Origin: Neobacillus niacini | GTDB taxonomy: Bacteria; Bacillota; Bacilli; Bacillales; Cytobacillaceae | Assembly (NCBI RefSeq): GCF_030817595.1 | Contig: NZ_JAUSZN010000001.1 | Coordinates: forward strand, 1,310,001 to 1,374,000 | DNA length: 64,000 nucleotides | Reading direction: 5' to 3' | Part shown: in pieces, positions 58,418 to 64,000 of the stretch | Position numbering within the stretch: position 1 is the first letter of the stretch | Layout of the letters: the number at the start of each line of letters is the position of its first letter | Translations under genes and position numbers: made by a program | Notes under the pieces: generated by a model | Database searches by the model: none | Seen by the model: the letters and a program-made list of their open reading frames with translations, nothing else | What the model was told of the DNA's origin: nothing

Positions 58418-59155
58418 ATGAAAAAACAAAACATCTTATTTAACCTTGATGATACATTATCATACTGTAATAGATATTTTAACCTAGTTATAGACGAATT
58501 CGCTGACCAAATGATGGCCTGGTTTGACTCGATTACAGAGGATGCTATAAAACAGAAGCAGCTTCAACTTGATGTTGCGGCGATTAGTGAGCACGGTCTA
58601 AAATCAGATCGGTTTCCCGAGTCATTTGTTGGTACTTATCAATACTATTGCGACTTAGCTGGGCGGGAAAAGAAAAAGGATGAAATCCAATATTTAAGAG
58701 AGTTGGGTTATAAGGTATTCGATATACCTGTTGAACCTATTCCACACATGAATGAAACGCTACAACGTTTAAAAGAAGAGGGACATGAATTGTATTTGCA
58801 CACAGGAGGAGATGAGGCGAATCAACGCAGAAAAATTACCCAGTTAGAATTGACTACATTTTTTGAACATCGGATTTTTATTTCGGAACATAAAGATACA
58901 ACAGCTCTATCTGATATTTTAAAAACGATTAAAGCGGACCCTGATGTAACATGGATGGTTGGAAATTCATTAAGAACTGATATTGTCCCAGCACTGGAAT
59001 TGGATATCCATGCTATCTACATTCCAGCAGAAAATGAATGGCAATATAACATGGTTGAAGTTAACGTTGATCATAACAGTGTTTTTTTAACTGTAGATTC
59101 ACTTCAAGAAGTTCCTGAAGTAATTGCTAAACGTATCCAAAATCAAATAATGTAG
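58418..59155 (+). CDS. HAD-superfamily hydrolase
   Basis: 245 aa, ATG after AAAGGAGTAAAAA. HAD motif I is NILFNLDDTLSYCNRYF: a DxDx form with Asn-Leu-Asp-Asp, so the nucleophile Asp position is changed to N (FNLDDT). Motif II Thr in LYLHTGGDEANQRRK and motif IV MVGNSLRTDIVPALEL are present. The first-Asp change may alter or lose phosphatase activity, though many bacillary relatives read the same. Substrate unknown. Confidence 0.85.
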   Translation: MKKQNILFNLDDTLSYCNRYFNLVIDEFADQMMAWFDSITEDAIKQKQLQLDVAAISEHGLKSDRFPESFVGTYQYYCDLAGREKKKDEIQYLRELGYKVFDIPVEPIPHMNETLQRLKEEGHELYLHTGGDEANQRRKITQLELTTFFEHRIFISEHKDTTALSDILKTIKADPDVTWMVGNSLRTDIVPALELDIHAIYIPAENEWQYNMVEVNVDHNSVFLTVDSLQEVPEVIAKRIQNQIM

Positions 59156-59238
59156 TGGATAAAAAAATCCCAACTTGGTTTTTGCAACAGTTTGGGGAAG
59201 ATACTTTTATAACAATGACACAAATGGAGGGACACAAA

Positions 59239-59531
59239 GTGGATAAACATATTAAAAAGCTTCAGGAACAAACGGAACACAAAGAAATAGTAAAATATAC
59301 GCAGCATGTACTCGAAGCTATTGATATATTAGTGGATGAGCATCGACGGATAGTATCTTAAACTCACTCGCTGGGATTAAACCAAATGGAGATAAGGAAC
59401 ATACTTTTTACAGAAGTATGCATGATGTAAAACGAATCCTTATCGTTGAATTAGAAAAAACCATTGAGGATTTTAAACATATTGGTGACAAACATTATGT
59501 GAGAAATTATCCAGATGGCGTAAAACAATAA
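59239..59531 (+). pseudogene. Small gene of unknown family, probably frameshifted
   Basis: GTG at 59239 follows ATGGAGGGACACAAA. VDKHIKKLQEQTEHKEIVKYTQHVLEAIDILVDEHRRIVS ends at 59361. An adjacent frame continues SILNSLAGIKPNGDKEHTFYRSMHDVKRILIVELEKTIEDFKHIGDKHYVRNYPDGVKQ to 59531. The two parts read as one helical ~97-aa protein with an indel near 59350. The upstream frame to 59155 overlaps the HAD stop and may belong to it. Family unknown. Confidence 0.5.
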
Positions 59532-59536
59532 AAAGC

Positions 59537-59571
59537 AAATGGGAAAGATTTACCCTGCTTTCCCATTTTGT
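59537..59571 (+). terminator. Terminator
   Basis: AAATGGGAAAG, ~10-nt loop, CTTTCCCATTTTG. Confidence 0.7.
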
Positions 59572-59628
59572 CTATTACCAAGCGGATTAAGTTTAACAAG
59601 AAAGAGGAATTAGAAAACTTTACTCGAT

Positions 59629-59919
59629 TTATTTCATTAGAAAATAGGAAACAACCGAAATTAATAAATTCGGTAAGCCTATTAATAATATAGAATTAGT
59701 TAGTGAAAATCTTTGATTTCTATCCTCTTTTGATTCAGATTGTAGATTTCTCCCCAATCGATCCCCATCCAAGAACGCCCCAGATAACAAGGCACTTACT
59801 ATCAGTGAAATTATTGCGATAGCCCCAGTTATTTTATACAACAAAGTGAAATCGCTTGAAATGAATGAAATTATAAGAGCAACCACCACGATACTAAGTC
59901 CTATAATTAATTTCTTCAT
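59629..59919 (-). CDS. DUF5316 family membrane protein
   Basis: 96 aa, ATG start. Three helices (LIIGLSIVVVALIISFIS, ITGAIAIISLIVSALLSGAF, ILLIGLPNLLISVVSYFLM) with the loop FLDGDRLGRNLQSESKEDRNQRF, which is the DUF5316 hallmark. Bacillales membrane protein of unknown function. Confidence 0.8.
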   Translation of the reverse strand: MKKLIIGLSIVVVALIISFISSDFTLLYKITGAIAIISLIVSALLSGAFLDGDRLGRNLQSESKEDRNQRFSLTNSILLIGLPNLLISVVSYFLMK

Positions 59920-60113
59920 AAATTACACATCCCTATGGTAAGTTACTTTAATTTCCCATTAGTATATTATTTATATGATTTTCAGAATTTAATAAACACA
60001 ATAATCCTCCAAAAATTTCTTAAACTGACAAAAGCACTCGTTTGTTTGTGAATCGAATATATTAACCATTTAATTGGTAATAATAATATTAATTAGATAA
60101 AGGTGGGATTCTT

Positions 60114-61121
60114 TTGATTTTAACAAATCCTATAAGTGCGTCAGAGGTAGGAACACTTTGGCTTACATACCAAGAAAAAACTCTTATTATGAGAATATTA
60201 GAATATTTCATCAAAAAAGCCGATGACGACGAGGCGAGGAATATATTGGGAGGCTTGTGGCAAGAGTTACATTATTACGTATTAGAAATTGAGAAAATAT
60301 TTAAACAACAAGGTGTGGCTATTCCCGCTGGATTTAAAAAAGAAGATGTAAATTTAGAAGCTCCCAAGTTATTCGATAATGGATTCGATATTATGTTCCT
60401 GCGAATATTAAAAGAAGTAAGCATGGGTATGTACACCATTAATATGAATATGGCATATAACGATGATGTGATGCAAATATATGAGGGACTTACCACTGTT
60501 ACCCATAAAATTTATAAGTTAGCCACTCTTTTTTTACTACAAAAAGGAATTCTAACACTTCCTCCAAAAGTTACAATGCCAAAAACCACTGAATTTATTG
60601 AAAGCAAAAAATATATGAGTGGATTTAACCCATTTAATTCTAAACGGGCTATAAACGACATTGAGCTAGGGTTTCTTCATCATGGAATAGAGTCAAATAA
60701 TATAGGAATGCAACTAATGTCAGGTTTTGCTCAATGTGCACAGAACAAAGAAGTTAGAAAATATTTTGAAAAAGGGAAAGAACTTGCAAAAAAACAAATT
60801 AAAATATTTCAAGGAATTCTTTTGGATAATGATATACAGATTTCTGCCACTTCTGGAAGTACGGTAACTACATCCACAACTGCCCCGTTTTCAGACAAGC
60901 TGATGATGCATTGTGTTACATACTTAAATGGGTTTTGTATAGTTGGAAATAGTTTTGGGACATTTTTTACATTAAGAAATGATATTTCCTTAAAAATTAC
61001 GTTATTAGCCAAAGATATTTATTTCTATGGTCAAGAAGGAATTGAAATAATGATAAAACACGGATGGTTTGAGGAACCCCCTCAAACAGAAGACCGAAAT
61101 AAACTAATAAACAACAATTGA
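60114..61121 (+). CDS. DUF3231 family protein (paralogue)
   Basis: 335 aa; TTG at 60114 follows AAAGGTGGG. Two repeated four-helix halves: VGTLWLTYQEKTLIMRILEYFIKKADDDEARNIL and LGFLHHGIESNNIGMQLMSGFAQCAQNKEVRKYF. PAGFKKEDVNLEAPKLFDNGFDIMFL and the end EEPPQTEDRNKL match the array copy at 15789 across the whole length, so the two are paralogues. A strong terminator follows at 61141. Confidence 0.92.
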   Translation: MILTNPISASEVGTLWLTYQEKTLIMRILEYFIKKADDDEARNILGGLWQELHYYVLEIEKIFKQQGVAIPAGFKKEDVNLEAPKLFDNGFDIMFLRILKEVSMGMYTINMNMAYNDDVMQIYEGLTTVTHKIYKLATLFLLQKGILTLPPKVTMPKTTEFIESKKYMSGFNPFNSKRAINDIELGFLHHGIESNNIGMQLMSGFAQCAQNKEVRKYFEKGKELAKKQIKIFQGILLDNDIQISATSGSTVTTSTTAPFSDKLMMHCVTYLNGFCIVGNSFGTFFTLRNDISLKITLLAKDIYFYGQEGIEIMIKHGWFEEPPQTEDRNKLINNN

Positions 61122-61140
61122 ATAAGTTGTCATTTTCATA

Positions 61141-61177
61141 AAAAAAGTAAGCACATACTTGGTGCTTACTTTTTTTA
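61141..61177 (+). terminator. Terminator of the DUF3231 paralogue
   Basis: AAAAAAGTAAGCAC, ATACTT, GGTGCTTACTTTTTTT. Confidence 0.9.
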
Positions 61178-61294
61178 TGAAGAAGCCTCTTCATATTAAT
61201 GGAATCACAGTAGGGTCTTCTTACCATCAGCTTTGTTTAAAAATCTTTGTGTAAGAATTTTGAATGTGTAAATAAGCCTACTCAAAGAGTAAGC

Positions 61295-61738
61295 TTAACC
61301 TCTATAAACACTGTCACATGTTCCAGGTTTTGGTTCATAAAAACAATGTTCTTTAAATGCACCAGTATGAGGTTGATCGTACCATGTAGGAGGACACCCT
61401 GGCGCCGTTGGATTAAAATACCAAAGAGCAAATTTCGCAGGATGATCTCTCCAACCATTTATATTTTGTTGTGCTAATCTTCTTTCAGAAGTTCTTGATC
61501 TTTGATAAAATACATTCCCTTTTTGCACTGCTTCAAAAGAAAAATTTCCTCCTTGTATTTGAAATATTACATCATGAACAGTGGGTACACCTTTGAAATC
61601 TAAGCATTGTGCTACAACACGATTTATTATTACATTTCCTACATATAACATGCCTTGCTTTCCTTCGCCTTCAGCTTCTGCTCTCATCATTCTTGCCATT
61701 TCATCTACTTCATGAGTTCTAGCCCTTACTCTAGGCAT
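61295..61738 (-). CDS. cwlJ: Spore cortex-lytic cell wall hydrolase CwlJ
   Basis: 147 aa; ATG at 61738 follows GGGGAGGTGATAAA; the frame upstream to 61858 has no ribosome site and crosses a hairpin. SleB/CwlJ domain: MARMMRAEAEGEGKQGMLYVGNVIINRVVAQCLDFKGVPTVHDVIFQ with catalytic Glu in RAEAEGE, then GGNFSFEAVQKG, LAQQNINGWRDHPAKFALWYFNPTAPGCPPTWYDQPHTGAFKEHCFYEP. It degrades cortex peptidoglycan during Ca-DPA germination. Shows that the host makes spores. Confidence 0.93.
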   Translation of the reverse strand: MPRVRARTHEVDEMARMMRAEAEGEGKQGMLYVGNVIINRVVAQCLDFKGVPTVHDVIFQIQGGNFSFEAVQKGNVFYQRSRTSERRLAQQNINGWRDHPAKFALWYFNPTAPGCPPTWYDQPHTGAFKEHCFYEPKPGTCDSVYRG

Positions 61739-61821
61739 TTTATCACCTCCCCAAATATAGTATGAAAAAAATGCTGCATTCATGTTATTTTTGATTATAT
61801 ACACCTTTCTTGAACAAACAA

Positions 61822-61852
61822 AAAACCACCCGGGGCATGGCAGGTGGTCTTC
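61822..61852 (-). terminator. Terminator of the ATP-grasp gene
   Basis: AAAAACCACC and GGTGGTCTT arms around CGGGGCATGGCA, between the ATP-grasp gene and cwlJ, both on the minus strand. Confidence 0.65.
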
Positions 61853-61909
61853 TGTCAATATTATAAAACTTTTATGGAGTAAACCCTGTTCTACTTATAT
61901 ACAAACAAA

Positions 61910-62866
61910 TTAAGCCGTCACTGTTGTCGCGTATTTTTCTTCCAATGTCTTCTTTAAGAATGAAGCAACTTCGAGCATACCGTATTTTCCAGCTTTTGCT
62001 TCTGCATCAGAATTATAGTTCGTGTTTGTATTTATATCGTAAGTAAAAATTTCGCCGTCAGCATTTCTAATAAATTCAATGCCGGCAACTTGAATATCAT
62101 TACCTGCTAAAACTTTTTGATATTTTTCTAAAATTTCGTCCTCAAAACCTTCGATGATTTGAAACTTAGGCTTCTCTTCTACTTCTTCTCCTACCGGACA
62201 GAATAAATCGCCAATTTGGCATGCGTCCGCTGGGCACAGTTCAAAACCTTCTGAAGTATCAACCCTAACGGCATAAACAAAGTTGCCTCCTACAAACTCA
62301 CAACGAGTGATGTAGCTTTCAGGAGATTGAATGTATTCCTGAATAAGGGTAATGCCATCGACTGGTTCTTCGAAAGCAGGTCCTTCTACATAAGCCTTTA
62401 AAGCTTCTAAACTATGGAATAATTGAACACCTAAACCTTTACCGGCACGGTTATGCTTCGTAATAAACGGCTGTCCGGCAAAGCTTTTAGCTGCATTAAT
62501 AATGTTTTGTTTTCCAACTGCTGCAATCGTTTTTGGAGTCTTAACACCATACTTGTTTAACTCTAAGTATTGTAAAACCTTGCTAACTTCAAGCTTTAGA
62601 GCGCTTGTCCCATTTAACACCGTACGGCCATGTGCTTCAAGCCAGGCTAATACTTGTGCAGAAAATTCAGCTGCAAAACGATGATCACGTGTATGAGAAG
62701 AAGCACTCATACGGCTATAGAAAATTCCTTCTGGTGGTTCTGTTGATAAATCTACCGTTCCTTCGTCTAAATGCCATTCTTCATAAGGAACTCCAAGTTC
62801 CTCTAACCTATTTGTTAAATGGACAGTCCACTCACTATTTTCATGTATCACATATACCTTGCTCAT
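61910..62866 (-). CDS. ATP-grasp ligase, RimK-like
   Basis: 318 aa, ATG after AAAAGGGGTCATAGTA. Preatp-grasp part MSKVYVIHENSEWTVHLTNRLEELGVPYEEW, then QPFITKHNRAGKGLGVQLFHSLEALKAYV (ATP-binding Lys and Gly loop), ITLIQEYIQSPESYITRCEFVGGNFVYAVRVDTS, and metal-binding EFIRNADGEIFTYDINTNTNYN. It joins a carboxylate to an amine or amino acid. It is 16 bp downstream of a flavin monooxygenase gene, so probably one operon. Confidence 0.88.
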   Translation of the reverse strand: MSKVYVIHENSEWTVHLTNRLEELGVPYEEWHLDEGTVDLSTEPPEGIFYSRMSASSHTRDHRFAAEFSAQVLAWLEAHGRTVLNGTSALKLEVSKVLQYLELNKYGVKTPKTIAAVGKQNIINAAKSFAGQPFITKHNRAGKGLGVQLFHSLEALKAYVEGPAFEEPVDGITLIQEYIQSPESYITRCEFVGGNFVYAVRVDTSEGFELCPADACQIGDLFCPVGEEVEEKPKFQIIEGFEDEILEKYQKVLAGNDIQVAGIEFIRNADGEIFTYDINTNTNYNSDAEAKAGKYGMLEVASFLKKTLEEKYATTVTA

Positions 62867-62882
62867 TACTATGACCCCTTTT

Positions 62883-63932
62883 CTAGTTCTTTATTAAACT
62901 ACGTTTTTGTTCAACTAACGGCATAACCTGCTTTGCAAAGCGTTCCATTTCTTCTAGTTGAGGTGAAAATTGTAATAACAATAAATCTAAGCCAGCTTCT
63001 TCATATTGTAAAATTCGATTGGCAATTTGTTCTGGTGTTCCTACTAAGTTTGGTCTGAGACCGCGATTAGATACGGAATAATCTTGTAATTGGATTTGTT
63101 GCTCTAAGTGTGATTTGGTAGTGAAATCTTTAAAGCCAGCATAACCGCTAGAATCTTTCACCGTTGTGATTTTTTCAAGTTCAGCTAGTGCCTCTTCTTC
63201 TGTATCACGACAAATAACATAAGCAGCCATTCCGAAAGAACTAAATGGCGCATTGCCAGTTTGTGCTCGGCGTGCCTTCATATCGGTTATTTTTCGGTCG
63301 ATCTCTTCAACGGTACCACCGTGCATCACATACGCATCACATTTTTCTGCAATCGTTTGCTTGCCTTTTTCACTTTCCCCGCCTGCATAAAGAATTGGGT
63401 TTGGTCTTTGAAGCGGTTTCGGTGCAAGCTTCGTGTCCTTTAAGTCGTAAAACTGGCCAGTGTAATTGAAGGTTTCTTCTGTCCATAATCCTTTTAGGAC
63501 ATCAATAAACTCCTCGGTACGAGCATAACGCTCATCATGTTCTGTAAAAATACCGCCATATTGACGCGCTTCTTCTGCCCACCAAGCCGAAACCACGTTT
63601 AGCGTAAAACGTCCGTTACTGATTTGATCAATATTTGCTGCCATTTTGGCTGCTACCGCAGGATTATGAAACCCAGGACGAATCGCGGTCATAATCTCAA
63701 TTTTTTCCGTGACCGCTGCCAGTGCGGCGGCTGTGGACCAAGCTTCAAGAGAATCATGCTCCGGTCCTTTAATATCATTTAAATATAATTCAGCGATTAA
63801 CGTAGTAGAGTAACCCCATTTTTCAGCGGATTGAGTGACCTTTTTAGCATATTCAAAGGTTGGCGGCATATTTTCATCATCCACATTTCGTAACCAGCCT
63901 CCAAAAATCGGTAACCAAAAACCATATTTCAT
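62883..63932 (-). CDS. LLM-class flavin-dependent monooxygenase (SfnG/SsuD-like)
   Basis: 349 aa, ATG after AGAGGTAATAGTA. Luciferase-like TIM barrel: MKYGFWLPIFGGWLRNVDDENMPPTFEYAKK, TTLIAELYLNDIKGPEHDSLEAWSTAAALAAVTEKIEIMTAIRPGFHNPAVAAKMAANIDQISNGRFTLNVVSAWWAEEARQYG, LYAGGESEKGKQTIAEKCDAYV. The NVVSAWW and GGESEKG features fit the dimethylsulfone/alkanesulfonate monooxygenases, which use FMNH2 and O2 to release sulfite. First gene of the pair with the ATP-grasp enzyme. Confidence 0.9.
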   Translation of the reverse strand: MKYGFWLPIFGGWLRNVDDENMPPTFEYAKKVTQSAEKWGYSTTLIAELYLNDIKGPEHDSLEAWSTAAALAAVTEKIEIMTAIRPGFHNPAVAAKMAANIDQISNGRFTLNVVSAWWAEEARQYGGIFTEHDERYARTEEFIDVLKGLWTEETFNYTGQFYDLKDTKLAPKPLQRPNPILYAGGESEKGKQTIAEKCDAYVMHGGTVEEIDRKITDMKARRAQTGNAPFSSFGMAAYVICRDTEEEALAELEKITTVKDSSGYAGFKDFTTKSHLEQQIQLQDYSVSNRGLRPNLVGTPEQIANRILQYEEAGLDLLLLQFSPQLEEMERFAKQVMPLVEQKRSLIKN

Positions 63933-64000
63933 TACTATTACCTCTCTTTTTAATAATCTAGTTTTCCCATTAGCTAAGTTGGATTTATGTATAAATTAAA

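Overview
The window reads as a chromosome segment of a low-GC, spore-forming Bacillaceae (Bacillus, Neobacillus or Mesobacillus type). The evidence is strong AGGAGG ribosome sites with frequent TTG/GTG starts, a CwlJ-type spore cortex hydrolase, a YfiT-type bacillithiol transferase, a YolD-like protein, YcnI, a DUF3231 pair and a 132-bp GC-rich repeat I know as common in Bacillaceae genomes. I see no rRNA, tRNA or CRISPR array.

The first ~52.7 kb is an accessory region of mostly unrelated single genes, separated by about 45 full, partial or split copies of one intergenic repeat, all in the same orientation. A full copy is ~85-110 bp: an L half, a central variable hairpin of the GCTGCCGCAGCAGC type, and an R half. 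Each half is an imperfect palindrome with ~10-11-bp arms (TTCAACTAAC / GTTAGTTGAA) around a 6-7-bp GC-rich spacer (CTGCCCC or GCACCC), the geometry of a tyrosine-recombinase site. Most genes are on the minus strand. About twenty of them end within ~45 nt of the right edge of a repeat, and in five the stop codon is the repeat's own core. Their 5' ends lie 25-170 nt from the next repeat. Read on the minus strand, the region is a string of units [promoter - one gene - repeat], which resembles an integron gene-cassette array, here in a Firmicute. A tyrosine recombinase gene (47310-48148, one frameshift, catalytic residues present) lies in the array. Two group II introns and an IS110-family element have inserted in the repeat itself, which parallels the attC-targeting introns and IS1111 elements of integrons.

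Cargo of the array: six GNAT acetyltransferases (one broken), DinB/YfiT proteins, an MBL hydrolase, a YolD-like protein, DUF2277, DUF4259, DUF523, UPF0158, DUF2199, DUF2750 and Imm26-like proteins, P-loop kinases, a methyltransferase, a YciI-like protein, CBO0543 membrane proteins and many small orphan proteins. IS1182-, IS3- and IS110-family elements are present. Several genes are decayed: a TetR, a GNAT, a CBO0543 protein, an ATP-dependent DNA ligase, a copC-like 3' end and an unknown.

Embedded multi-gene blocks: 11.1-12.6 kb is a divergent NmrA-type oxidoreductase and Rrf2 regulator with palindromic operators. 19.6-26.6 kb holds two homologous TetR loci with thioesterase, MFS pump, zinc-type alcohol dehydrogenase, Old Yellow Enzyme and SDR genes, and a triple tandem operator-like repeat. 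34.0-36.1 kb is a metal block: ZinT behind Zur-box-like sites, YcnI and the copC remnant.

From ~53 kb to the right end the repeats stop and the gene content looks like ordinary chromosome: VOC protein, MFS transporter, LysR with a divergent NCS2 purine permease, DUF4177, HAD hydrolase, DUF5316, a second DUF3231 protein, CwlJ, and an ATP-grasp / flavin monooxygenase pair.
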